A DNA stretch of 64,000 nt from Paenibacillus sp. FSL H7-0326 (lineage in GTDB: Bacteria; Bacillota; Bacilli; Paenibacillales; Paenibacillaceae). Every line of letters begins with the position of its first letter. Within the stretch, counting starts at the first letter, position 1. A program made the position numbers and the translations under genes. Below the pieces are notes generated by a model. It saw only the letters and a program-made list of their open reading frames with translations. It did not search any database and had not been told where the DNA came from. The stretch covers positions 310,001 through 374,000 of the forward strand of contig NZ_MPVN01000001.1 in the NCBI RefSeq assembly GCF_001955535.1. The letters run 5' to 3'. Below are positions 25,137-34,609 of the stretch, one piece after another.

Positions 25137-28100
25137 GTGACTCCAATTCCTCTTGTTTTACGTGCAACGTACAATGCAACAGGCGCAATCACCTTTACTG
25201 GTAATACACTCGGCTTAAGCCGCTCCGTCACGGAGGGTGTGCCAGGTACCTTGGACAGCATCGGCGCCTTTATCACAACGAACTCGGCAGTCAGATTCGG
25301 TACATACCCGTTAGGCACAACCAGCTCATACCAGAGCAACAATTCATCAGCGGTGCTGGTACTTCCCTCAGGAAGTACGGTACTCTATGCCGAGCTTATA
25401 TGGGGCGGCTCTTACATCAACGGCAGTGTCAATTTAAGTTCGGCAATCAACAACCCGGTAATCTTCACGACTCCTGCCGGCACCAGCAGCGTGACACCTG
25501 ACCCCACTACTTATAATGCCTTTGATCTTGGTAACGGAGCACAGGCTTATGTAAGATCGGCCAATGTCACTTCCCTCGTTCAACAAGGGGGAGCAGGGAC
25601 TTACATTACCGGCGGAGTCGTGGGAACGATCGTTGTTAATAACGATACGACAGCTAATCATGCGGGATGGACGCTTGCCGTAATCTACAATAACCCGACG
25701 CTGCCTTTTCGTAATATGACGCTTCGGGCAGGCGGTCTTCTGGTTAATGCGTCCAATCAATCGACGATAACCGGATTTGCCACCCCTACTTCAGGCGCAC
25801 TTGGAGGAAGAGCCCTCTTTAGCGCCCAGGAAGGAGATGCGAACCGTACCGGAGACTCGGCACAGTTCGGACCGACCGCAGCTACGCTCGTGTCTTTATC
25901 CGGGCCGAACAACTTCGCGAACAACTTCTTCGCCTCACAAATTAATAATGATGCGGGACAGTTGAATACAACAGGAAGCTTTGGCACGTCCAATCAGACG
26001 AACGGTGCACCAGGGACGAATATCATCGCCGGACGTCAGGGCTGGGATATTACAAACGTAGATATATCCGCCAGACTTGTCAATAATCAGACCTCAGCGG
26101 TGCTTAATCTTACAACCTCCGGCGATGTTTATATCGTGAATGCCAATGCACTGCAGATCAACATTAATTCACCCAATATAACGGTATCCAAAAGCGCAAA
26201 CGTATCTGGCCTGGTTGTTGGCGACACCGTCATTTACACCGTTGTTGTTGCAAATACAGGTACAGCAAATGCAGCCAATGTCGTCCTTACCGATGTGCTG
26301 CCTGCAGGTCTAACCTTTGTTACGGGAAGCGTTACGGTTGCAGGAACTCAAAGACCAACGCTGGATATTCGTTCAGGCGTACCAATCGGCACATTGAATC
26401 TGTCAAGCAGCGTGACGATTACGTATCGTGCTACAGTAACGTCCATCCCGAGCCCTCAGCAGGTGGTGAACACGGCGAATGCCGCTTTTACGTTCCAAAG
26501 CGTTGCGGGTGGAAGCACTATTACCGGCGTTATTCCGTCCAATGCTGTAACACTTCCGGTGTATGCTCCCATTTTTAATCTAGTCAAATCCTCCAACATC
26601 GCTAATGCAACCGTCGGGGATACTCTTACTTATTCTATTGCAGTTACAAATTCAGGGAATATCGGGGCGACCACCACTTTTACTGACAATGTTCCGGCCG
26701 GCACCAGCTATGTGCCAGGAAGCTTTCAAGTGAATGGCAGTACCATCGCAGGGGCAAATCCTGCGACAGGAGTGAATATCGGAGTCGTTGCGGCAGGCAG
26801 CACCTCACAGGTCACATTCCAGGTCGTTGTAAATTCCTTGCCTTCTCCCCCGACACTAAACAATCTAGCCTCCGTATCCTACACCTATCAACCACCGGAT
26901 GGTCGTGTATTTAGTGGATCAGCTGCCTCCAATACCTTGTCAACGCCTGTATCATTGCCAAATGTAGCTGTCAGCAAAACAGCAAATCTGACGGATGCCG
27001 CAGTAGGTGAGGTGCTCACCTATACAACGGTGATAGCGAATAACGGTACTACAGCCTTGGCAAGCATCGTATTTACGGATGTTATTCCTGCAGGAACCTC
27101 CCTTGTACCCGGAAGCATCACGGTTAATGGAGTAACCCGCAATAATGCGAATCCCGGAAGCGGTATTTCGCTGCCAAGTATCCCAGGAGGAAGCTCATCG
27201 ACCGTAACCTTTCAGGTGCTCATCCAGTCTGTTCCTGCGAGCGGGCAAATCGTCAATCAGGCCAGTGTCGCATACCGTTCAGGGACTTTTAACGGTCTTG
27301 GCACCTCGAACACGGTATCTACTCCTGTATATCAGCCGATTATCAGTGCTGTGAAATCATTGAACGACAATTATGCTACAATCGGCGATATCATTACAGT
27401 AAACATCTGCCTGCAAAATACAGGTAACATCGGTGCACAAGTATCAGTCACAGATCCTATACCTGCTGGTACCCTTTTTGTCCCAGGGAGTGTTACGATT
27501 GGAGGCACCAGTGTGCCTGGCGCTGATCCAGTATCAGGCATATTTATCGGGACACTGACAGCGGGAATCACCAATACGATTACTTTTCAGCTTCAGGTTG
27601 CGTCTCTACCTGCACCGCCTTCCATATCGAATACGGCCTCGGCTAATTACTCCTATGTGCTTCCAAGCGGCCGTACACTAACAGGCTCAAGTTTGTCCAA
27701 TACTGTCACTATTCCTGTATCGGCTCCAAATGTAACCGTTGATAAAATTGCCAACGCAGCCGAAGCCGCAATCGGTGATGTTATCACTTATACCCTTACT
27801 GCTTCCAACAATGGCGTAGAGCCTGTCAGCAATGTCATTATCTCGGATACCATCCCGCAGGGAACCGTCTTTGTTCCGGGTTCAGTAAGAGTTAACGGTG
27901 TGGTGTCTCAAGCTTCCAATCCTTCTGGTGGAGTGGCCATCGGGTCTGTACCTGGTCAGTCCTCCGTCGTAGTCAGCTTCCAGCTTCAAATTGTTGCCCT
28001 CAACGAATCAGGAATAGTAGCGAATCAGGCAAGTGTCGCTTTTACCAGTGGTACATTCACCGGGGCATCTGTATCCAATACTGTTATCCTGCCTGTCTAT

Positions 28101-31100
28101 AATGCGAATGTATCACTAACCAAGTCTGCTAACAGATCAAACGTCACTGTAGGTCAAACCTTAACGTATACTTTTATACTCTCTAACACAGGAAACACAC
28201 CGGCTTTTGCCACACTCTTCGATGAGCTTCCGCCAGAGGTCGTATTTGATGCTAACAGTGTTGTCATTGATGGTCAGCCTACTCCAGGCGCAGACCCGGA
28301 AACAGGGATCAACATTACCAGCATTCCTGCGGGCGGAACGACAACAGTCACCTTCATTGCGACCGTCAATGATCTGCCGTTATCCCAGCGGGTGATCAAT
28401 CAGGCTGACGTGAATTACTTCTACCAGACAGGAAGCGGAAGAACATTAACCGGTACTGCTTCCTCCAATTCGGTCACGGTTAACGTCTCGGCTCCAAATG
28501 TGACACTTAGTAAGACTCCCTCCAGAACAACGGCTATTGTGGGAGATTCCATTATTTATACGATTGTCGTTACAAACAATGGAGGCGCACCAATTAATAA
28601 CATCGTACTCAGCGATAGGCTTCCATCCCAAGTTTCCTTCATTCCTGGGAGCGCGACTGTAAATGGAACTCCTCTTCCATCTGCATCTCCGCAATCAGGT
28701 ATTCCAATCGGCAGCTTGGCTCCTGCAGTCAACGCGACCGTAACTTTTGAGGTGAATGTGACCATGGCAGTGCCTTCAGAAATTAATAACCAATCAACCG
28801 TAAGCTTTACATCCGGCGTCTTCTCAGGTACTTCGAACTCCAATACATCTACCATTCCTGTCATACAGCCGCAAATTTCTCTGCAAAAAACAGCAAGTAC
28901 AAGTAACGCAACAGTGGGTGATACCATTGTATATACCGTTGTTATTACCAACGCAGGCAATCTGGCAGCCGATTTGGTTCTGAGCGATACCGTTCCGGCA
29001 GGAACCACATTCTCGCCTAACAGTGTTATTGTTCAGGGCAGCCCGGTTCCCGGTGTGGTCATTAGTGATGGGGTCAGTATTGGTACCATTGCTGCAGGAC
29101 AGAGCGTAACCGTCTCTTTTGCCGTCGTGGTTACTTCCCTGCCGTCACCACAGCTGATCACCAATCAGGCATCCTCTGTCTTTACTTTTACACCTCCGGA
29201 TAATCGGACGTTGACGGGCACTGCGGTATCGAATACCGTCAGCTTCCCCGTGTCCGCTCCAGATGTAGAAGTGACGAAATCGAGCTCACTGGCCGATGTT
29301 TCAGTGGGAGATATTATCACCTTTACGGTAACTACCCTTAATGAAGGGATTGCTCCGGTCACGAACGTCCTGTTCTCAGATCCTACGCCAGGCACGACCT
29401 TCATACCGGGAAGTGTGACCATTAACGGGGTGCCTGACCCTTCTGCTTTTCCTGCGGGAGGGATTGAACTGGGTACCATTACACCCGGAACCTCCACTAC
29501 AGTAACCTATAACGTAAGGGTGGACACTGTACCTAGTCCTCCTCAAATTACAAATCAGGCGGCGGTTACCTATACATCAGGCGCTTTTACAGGGACCACC
29601 TATTCCAACACGCCGATTATTCCGGTATATGAGCCTGTTCTCAGCGCTGTCAAGTCAGGGAGCTCCATCAATGCGACCGTCGGTGATACGATCACCTATA
29701 CCATTAGTGTCACGAATTCAGGCAACTATGCTGCATCATTCACATTAACGGATCCGATACCAGTTGGGACGTCCTTTGTCGTAAACAGTGTATTAATTAA
29801 CGGCCTTCCGGCTCCTGGAGCCGATCCGGCAGTAGGTATTCCCGCGGGCGTCGTGGCTCCAGGTACTTCAACAACCATCATATTCTCGGTCGTCATTGAT
29901 ACTTTGCCGAGTCCGCAAATTCTGTCAAATCAATCGTTTATTGCTTATGCTTACACGCTTCCTTCCGGCAGAACCTTAAGCGACAACACCGCCTCCAATG
30001 TCTCTGTTATAACCGTCTCTGCTCCAGATGTCGCGGTAGTAAAAATTTCTGCGCTGACGGCGCTATCAGTAGGTGATGTAAATACTTACAGTGTAAATGT
30101 CACGAATAACGGCATCGCAGCGGTAAACAATGTAATTCTGAGTGACCCGCTGCCTTCATTTGCAACCTTTGTTCCCGGAAGTGTAACGGTAGATGCAGTA
30201 TCTATTCCCGCTGCCAATCCTTCTACCGGCATCAACATTGGAAGCATTCCGCCGGGTGCCAGTGTCAATGTTACTTTTCAGGTACAGGTAAACGCTCTGC
30301 CTCCGACAACACCTGCTGAGCTTACTAACCGCACAACGGTTACCTTTACTTCCGGTACCTTCTCAGGAAGTACCTTCTCGAATACCGTGACGACTCCAGT
30401 ATTCCAACCGATCCTAACGGCCGTAAAGTCCGCCAATACGGCTAATGCAACCGTCGGAGATACCGTCGTTTACAGCATCGTATACTCGAATGCAGGTAAT
30501 TATGGAGCTAATGTCATTCTTACTGATAACATTCCCGCCGGAACAACACTGGTCCCTAACAGCGTCATTGTAAATGGAGCTCCTATAGCAGGTGCAAATC
30601 CGGCTGCAGGTATTGACCTCGGGGTCATCTCGACAACAGCTACTGTCCTCTTCTCTGTAACGGTAGACAGCCTGCCTGTAAGCCAGCAGCTATCCAACCA
30701 GGCGAATTCAACCTTTACTTATACATTGCCTGACGGCCGTACGTTAAATGGCTCCTTTGCTTCCAATCTGCTGCAGATTCCGGTCTCTTCGCCGAATGTT
30801 TCATTAGTCAAGAGTGTCTCGGTGCCTACAGCAGTGGTTGGCGATACCATAACTTACAGTGTTGTAATTACCAATAGCGGGATTACAAATGTCAGTAACG
30901 CGGTTCTATCTGATGTTCTACCGTCCCAGAGCAGCTTCGTTCCTGGCAGTGTTACGATTAATGGCGTTACCCAGCCTAGTGCAAATCCAGCCGGAGGGAT
31001 CAGCATCGGTACACTTGCACCCGGAGCATCAGCAACCGTTAATTTTGCAGTCAGTATCAATGCTTTGCCCCCAGCGCCATATATTATTGAGAACCAATCA

Positions 31101-31847
31101 TCGATCAGCTTTACAACAGGAACCTTTACGGGAGCTTCTTATTCCAATACGGTATCTACTGCAATCTATCAGCCGATCTTGAATCTCGTCAAAACGGCAA
31201 GCTCATCCAACGCGACCGTTGGGGATACAATTGTGTATTTCCTGAGCTTGACGAATAACGGCAATCTGCCAGCAGATATGGTCTTGTTTGATGACTTGCC
31301 AACAGGCACCGTGCTCATTCCGAATAGCGTACTCATTAATGGAGTTCCGCAACCGGGAGCAAATCCGGGCACCGGCATACCAGTCGGGCTGGTACAGCCT
31401 GGAAATAGCGTATCCATTACCGTTACCCTTCAAGTTGTTGTTGATACGCTGCCGAATCCTCAGCAGTTAGTCAATCAAGCGACCGGCAATTATACGTACT
31501 CACCGCCAGATGGGCGTGTATTGTATGGAACCATCAGCTCTAATGTGCTGGTTATTCCGGTATCATCGCCAGATGTTACTGTAGTGAAGAGCTCCCCTGC
31601 AATTGATGCTGTCGTGGGAGATGTCATCACATATACTGTCGTTATTACCAATAACGGGATTACAGAAGTGAACAATGTCATCATGGTTGACCCTGTACCA
31701 ATTGGCACAATTTTTGTCACAGGCAGTGTTACCGTAGAAGGTGTACCAAGACCTTCAGCCAATCCAAATTCAGGCATCAATGTAGGGACGATCGAAGAAG
31801 GTACCTCTGTCGCAGTTACATTCCAGGTGCAGGTTGTCTTGATATGA
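25137..31847 (+). CDS. Giant DUF11-repeat surface protein, 5' part of an interrupted gene
   Basis: A 2236-codon reading frame. Residues 1-345 form a beta-rich Gly/Ser/Thr/Asn-rich head seen in Bacillus-group DUF11 proteins (TGAITFTGNTLGLS near the start, AELIWGGSY, GWTLAVIYNNP). From about 346, DUF11 (TIGR01451-type) repeats of about 130 residues follow, each opening with a KS/KT..VGD.I.Y pattern and holding a VPGSV.VNG motif. There are 15 here, the last cut short, alternating between two subtypes. There is no signal peptide, sortase motif or membrane helix. AAGGGGG overlaps the nominal GTG start at 25137. An ATT codon at 25146 is better spaced and gives MPLVLRAT, close to the start I recall for relatives. 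The frame ends in mid-repeat and continues in the next frame. Confidence 0.85.
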   Translation: MTPIPLVLRATYNATGAITFTGNTLGLSRSVTEGVPGTLDSIGAFITTNSAVRFGTYPLGTTSSYQSNNSSAVLVLPSGSTVLYAELIWGGSYINGSVNLSSAINNPVIFTTPAGTSSVTPDPTTYNAFDLGNGAQAYVRSANVTSLVQQGGAGTYITGGVVGTIVVNNDTTANHAGWTLAVIYNNPTLPFRNMTLRAGGLLVNASNQSTITGFATPTSGALGGRALFSAQEGDANRTGDSAQFGPTAATLVSLSGPNNFANNFFASQINNDAGQLNTTGSFGTSNQTNGAPGTNIIAGRQGWDITNVDISARLVNNQTSAVLNLTTSGDVYIVNANALQININSPNITVSKSANVSGLVVGDTVIYTVVVANTGTANAANVVLTDVLPAGLTFVTGSVTVAGTQRPTLDIRSGVPIGTLNLSSSVTITYRATVTSIPSPQQVVNTANAAFTFQSVAGGSTITGVIPSNAVTLPVYAPIFNLVKSSNIANATVGDTLTYSIAVTNSGNIGATTTFTDNVPAGTSYVPGSFQVNGSTIAGANPATGVNIGVVAAGSTSQVTFQVVVNSLPSPPTLNNLASVSYTYQPPDGRVFSGSAASNTLSTPVSLPNVAVSKTANLTDAAVGEVLTYTTVIANNGTTALASIVFTDVIPAGTSLVPGSITVNGVTRNNANPGSGISLPSIPGGSSSTVTFQVLIQSVPASGQIVNQASVAYRSGTFNGLGTSNTVSTPVYQPIISAVKSLNDNYATIGDIITVNICLQNTGNIGAQVSVTDPIPAGTLFVPGSVTIGGTSVPGADPVSGIFIGTLTAGITNTITFQLQVASLPAPPSISNTASANYSYVLPSGRTLTGSSLSNTVTIPVSAPNVTVDKIANAAEAAIGDVITYTLTASNNGVEPVSNVIISDTIPQGTVFVPGSVRVNGVVSQASNPSGGVAIGSVPGQSSVVVSFQLQIVALNESGIVANQASVAFTSGTFTGASVSNTVILPVYNANVSLTKSANRSNVTVGQTLTYTFILSNTGNTPAFATLFDELPPEVVFDANSVVIDGQPTPGADPETGINITSIPAGGTTTVTFIATVNDLPLSQRVINQADVNYFYQTGSGRTLTGTASSNSVTVNVSAPNVTLSKTPSRTTAIVGDSIIYTIVVTNNGGAPINNIVLSDRLPSQVSFIPGSATVNGTPLPSASPQSGIPIGSLAPAVNATVTFEVNVTMAVPSEINNQSTVSFTSGVFSGTSNSNTSTIPVIQPQISLQKTASTSNATVGDTIVYTVVITNAGNLAADLVLSDTVPAGTTFSPNSVIVQGSPVPGVVISDGVSIGTIAAGQSVTVSFAVVVTSLPSPQLITNQASSVFTFTPPDNRTLTGTAVSNTVSFPVSAPDVEVTKSSSLADVSVGDIITFTVTTLNEGIAPVTNVLFSDPTPGTTFIPGSVTINGVPDPSAFPAGGIELGTITPGTSTTVTYNVRVDTVPSPPQITNQAAVTYTSGAFTGTTYSNTPIIPVYEPVLSAVKSGSSINATVGDTITYTISVTNSGNYAASFTLTDPIPVGTSFVVNSVLINGLPAPGADPAVGIPAGVVAPGTSTTIIFSVVIDTLPSPQILSNQSFIAYAYTLPSGRTLSDNTASNVSVITVSAPDVAVVKISALTALSVGDVNTYSVNVTNNGIAAVNNVILSDPLPSFATFVPGSVTVDAVSIPAANPSTGINIGSIPPGASVNVTFQVQVNALPPTTPAELTNRTTVTFTSGTFSGSTFSNTVTTPVFQPILTAVKSANTANATVGDTVVYSIVYSNAGNYGANVILTDNIPAGTTLVPNSVIVNGAPIAGANPAAGIDLGVISTTATVLFSVTVDSLPVSQQLSNQANSTFTYTLPDGRTLNGSFASNLLQIPVSSPNVSLVKSVSVPTAVVGDTITYSVVITNSGITNVSNAVLSDVLPSQSSFVPGSVTINGVTQPSANPAGGISIGTLAPGASATVNFAVSINALPPAPYIIENQSSISFTTGTFTGASYSNTVSTAIYQPILNLVKTASSSNATVGDTIVYFLSLTNNGNLPADMVLFDDLPTGTVLIPNSVLINGVPQPGANPGTGIPVGLVQPGNSVSITVTLQVVVDTLPNPQQLVNQATGNYTYSPPDGRVLYGTISSNVLVIPVSSPDVTVVKSSPAIDAVVGDVITYTVVITNNGITEVNNVIMVDPVPIGTIFVTGSVTVEGVPRPSANPNSGINVGTIEEGTSVAVTFQVQVVLI

Positions 31848-33538
31848 GCCTGGATCCGAATCAGGAACGCCTTCTTCAGAACCAAACGTCGGTTACTTTT
31901 ATATCAGGAGCAACAGGTGGTGTAGCTTATTCCAACCTGGTGAGCATTCCACTAACCGGACCGGTAATCACGATTCAAAAATCAGCTTCCGTTACGCAAG
32001 CTGCATTAGGCAGCATCATCACATACGAGCTGAACATTGCTAACACAGGGAACGCCGATGCAGAGGTTATTGTGCAGGATGCGATCCCGGAAGGTCTGCA
32101 ATTTATTGTTAACAGTGTGCTTCGGAATGGGCAGCCTCTTCCGGGTGTAGACATTTCTTCACCTCTGAATATAGGTATCGTTGCCAGCAGCTCAGCAGCC
32201 AATATCAGTTTTCAAGCCATTGTCACCAGCCTTCCGCCTTCTAACGAGATCTTCAATGTGGCAAGCGCAGCGTATACTTTTCAAACTTTGGATGGTCGAA
32301 CCATCACGAGATACGTCACTTCTAACGGTGTGCGGATTGCAATTGCCAATGCGCAGCTGACCATATCTCAGCGTGCCAACACGCTTCAAACCTTTGTTGG
32401 AGATGTTATTACTTTTACTGTAACGATTCAAAATACAGGCTCCGTACCCGTGCTCAATGCGAGATTGAGCGTAGTGCTCTCTGCAGGAATGAGCTTTGTT
32501 CCGGGGAGTGTGATACTTAACGGTATCATCTCCCCGGGTCTTGATCCTGTTCAAGGCTTTATACTTCCCGTCATTAATCCTGGAGAGGTTGTACAGCTGA
32601 CATACCAAGTTCGTGTGCTCAGCGTTAGTAGTCCTTTATCGAGCGAAGTACTCGTTGCTTACACCTCTGACGGCGTGCCTGTACAGACCAGTTCCAATGA
32701 AGTCGTACTTTCCCCAGTTGAACCCGTCGTGAACATGGTCGTAACGGTCATGCCTGGTCAAGTCACCTATGGAGGCGCTGTTCAGTTTACTGCTGTGATA
32801 CTAAATGAAGGGGATCTCCCGATCGAGGCTGTTTACTATATGAATTTTCCACAAGGTCTTATCTTCGAAGATTATTCGGTTCAAATCAACGGGGTCGAGG
32901 TTCACAATGCCAATCCTGTGCTAGGCATAAGGCTGGGTACTTTGTTTCCTGGATCCAGAACGGTCATTACGTACCGAGCCCTTGTATCCTTCACCCCCTA
33001 TTCCCGAATTACGCAGATGAATCTGATCAATCAAGCAGCTCTCCAGTTTACGTATCGACTGACCGATAGCAGAACGGTCTCGCTTCGTGAGGAGACAGAG
33101 GTCCAGGTATTATTTCTTGCACCTGTTATTCAGGCGGAGCTCACTTCACAGCCTGTCCGGGTTGAGCGGGGTGATGATGTCACCATACGAATCTTGGTTC
33201 GCAATACTGGAAATCTTGCAGCAGCTCTATCGCTGCGAGGTCTCATTCCACCGGGTACAGCGCTTATGAGGGGAATCTTGCACTTCCAGGATGGGACCAT
33301 AAAGCCCTTCTCAATACAAGATTTGATAGACGGGATACTCATCATAGGGGTTCTTGAGCCGGGACAATATGCAGAGATTGAATATATCGTTCGTGTGAAT
33401 ATCGAAGGACTTCTGCCATCCGATTTGTTAAAAGGGTACGTTACTGTATTATTTACTTATTTGTTTGAGAACAAGGAATATACACTGGAAGTTCATTCGA
33501 ACGAATATATCATTGTAATCGAGCAGCACGATGAATAG
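31844..33538 (+). pseudogene. 3' part of the DUF11 giant, displaced by a frameshift
   Basis: A 564-codon reading frame beginning at an ATGA overlap with the previous stop. Its first residues (QNQTSVTFISG, VAYSN) are exactly the tail expected of the repeat cut off upstream. Four further DUF11 repeats follow and continue the same A/B alternation, becoming more divergent toward the C-terminus (ending EYIIVIEQHDE). The simplest reading is one ancestral gene of about 2800 codons that has lost one base near 31835-31845. A sequencing error, a real mutation, or translational re-initiation at ATGA are all possible. The weak GCAGGT upstream gives only modest support for separate initiation. No slippery heptamer is visible. 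Confidence 0.8.
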
Positions 33539-33559
33539 AAATATCATAATCATCATATG

Positions 33560-33600
33560 AAAATCCCTCACTTCAATCCTGGAAGTGAGGGATTTTCTAT
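33560..33600. terminator. Terminator after the DUF11 gene
   Basis: Perfect 15-bp arms AAAATCCCTCACTTC and their reverse complement around a 7-nt loop, followed by TTTTCTATTCTT. Confidence 0.92.
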
Positions 33601-33779
33601 TCTTGGATGATACTTAACTCCTCAATCTACTAAATTCGACAAAAACTAATGACAAGTTTGTCAGAAATTTATGAACGAATGAACACCTTCCAAAGTTCCT
33701 ATACCTTCGGTTTAACGAGCACTTCACGATTTATTTTACACAACAACGAAAAAACTATGCCAAACTTCGGAAAAGAGAG

Positions 33780-33808
33780 TTGATAAATATACCAGTGAAT
33801 GATAAAAT
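33780..33808 (+). promoter_or_regulatory. Promoter of the riboswitch-controlled hydrolase gene
   Basis: TTGATA (33780-33785), a 17-nt spacer and TAAAAT (33803-33808) form a good sigma-A promoter. The transcript would start near 33815 and carry a leader of about 200 nt containing the riboswitch. Confidence 0.7.
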
Positions 33809-33854
33809 CCAAAAGTAGATAAAGTAACAATTTCGTAATCATTAATGTCACTTT

Positions 33855-34005
33855 CGTTGTCGAAATCATTAGGTGTATGACTGATAACTGCCGAATTCTC
33901 GCACCAAGAAGCGGGGGACCCGACCATTTATGGGTGAATTGATCAATATTAAAGTGATCATAGGGAACCTTCAACCGAATCCTTAGCTAACCTCGCAGGC
34001 ATTGG
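33855..34005 (+). ncRNA. c-di-AMP riboswitch (ydaO/yuaA class)
   Basis: Conserved blocks of the ydaO class occur in order: GCGGGGGACCC (33911-33921), GGGTGAAT (33932-33939), ATAGGGAACC (33960-33969), and a 3' block with TTAGCTAACCTCGCAGGC (33983-34000). The 5' limit is approximate. In this class c-di-AMP binding switches off expression of wall hydrolases and potassium or osmolyte transporters, and an NlpC/P60 hydrolase gene follows here. The aptamer ends only a few bases before the GGAAGGAG ribosome-binding site, and I see no terminator between them. Confidence 0.9.
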
Positions 34006-34022
34006 AAGGAGTATTATTTACT

Positions 34023-34484
34023 TTGAAAAAGACACTAACAGCAGCGGCACTAGGGTTCGCTCTATTATTCTCCGCAGGAGTTACAGAAGCATCCGCATCT
34101 ATTCTATCTAAAACAGTTAACAATACCGTAGGCATACCTTACCAATTTGGTGGTTCCACTCTATCCGGATTCGATTGCTCCGGATTTACTCGTTATGTAT
34201 ATAAGCAGCTTGGTGTGAATCTGCCTCACAGCTCCAAACAGCAATTCCATAAAGGACAGGCTATCAAGAAATCCGAGCTTGTAAAGGGAGATCTTGTCTT
34301 CTTTAATACCAGCGGATCCGGTGTTTCACATGTGGGAATTTACCTTGGCAACAATCAATTTGTGTCCGCTACCTCATCCAAAGGGATCGCCATTACACCG
34401 ATTAACAAAGGATACTGGAGCTCCAAGTACTACGGAGCCAAAAGAATACTGAGCCCGGCCTCTGCTGAGAGAGCTGGATTATAA
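34023..34484 (+). CDS. Secreted NlpC/P60 peptidoglycan hydrolase
   Basis: A 153-residue exported endopeptidase. The signal peptide (about 1-27) ends at ASA. The NlpC/P60 domain follows directly, with the catalytic Cys in GFDCSGFTRYVY and the catalytic His in GVSHVGIYLG. It cuts D-glutamyl-diaminopimelate bonds in stem peptides in characterised relatives. It has no SH3 or LysM binding domain, so it is a minimal one-domain enzyme. I chose the TTG at 34023, with GGAAGGAG 11 nt upstream. The frame also opens at a TTG at 34002, but that overlaps the riboswitch end and the ribosome-binding site. It is controlled by the c-di-AMP riboswitch. Confidence 0.92.
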   Translation: MKKTLTAAALGFALLFSAGVTEASASILSKTVNNTVGIPYQFGGSTLSGFDCSGFTRYVYKQLGVNLPHSSKQQFHKGQAIKKSELVKGDLVFFNTSGSGVSHVGIYLGNNQFVSATSSKGIAITPINKGYWSSKYYGAKRILSPASAERAGL

Positions 34485-34541
34485 TTACATTACCCGATAT
34501 ATTATCGTTCAAACAATAGTACAAGCATATAAAATAATTGT

Positions 34542-34572
34542 AGAAGGTCCAGGAATGATTCCTGGACCTTCT
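34542..34572. terminator. Hairpin between convergent hydrolase and glgD genes
   Basis: Perfect 14-bp arms AGAAGGTCCAGGAA and their reverse complement with a 3-nt loop. The flanking sequence has no strong T run, so efficiency is uncertain. It lies 58 nt after the hydrolase stop and 38 nt after the glgD stop. Confidence 0.65.
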
Positions 34573-34609
34573 GATGTATATGACACAGCAAGGGCTTGGA
34601 GCATTACGT

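Noticed and set aside
25400..32608. Long antisense reading frames across the DUF11 gene
   Set aside because: They mirror the repeat period and codon bias of the sense strand, lack ribosome-binding sites, and encode no recognisable protein.
33650..33663. TGACAA-GT-TTGTCA palindrome downstream of the DUF11 terminator
   Set aside because: Short and without promoter elements around it; not distinguishable from chance.
33699..33974. A 91-codon minus-strand frame in the gap before the NlpC/P60 gene
   Set aside because: It overlaps the promoter and c-di-AMP riboswitch on the other strand, has no ribosome-binding site, and its composition is that of AT-rich non-coding DNA.
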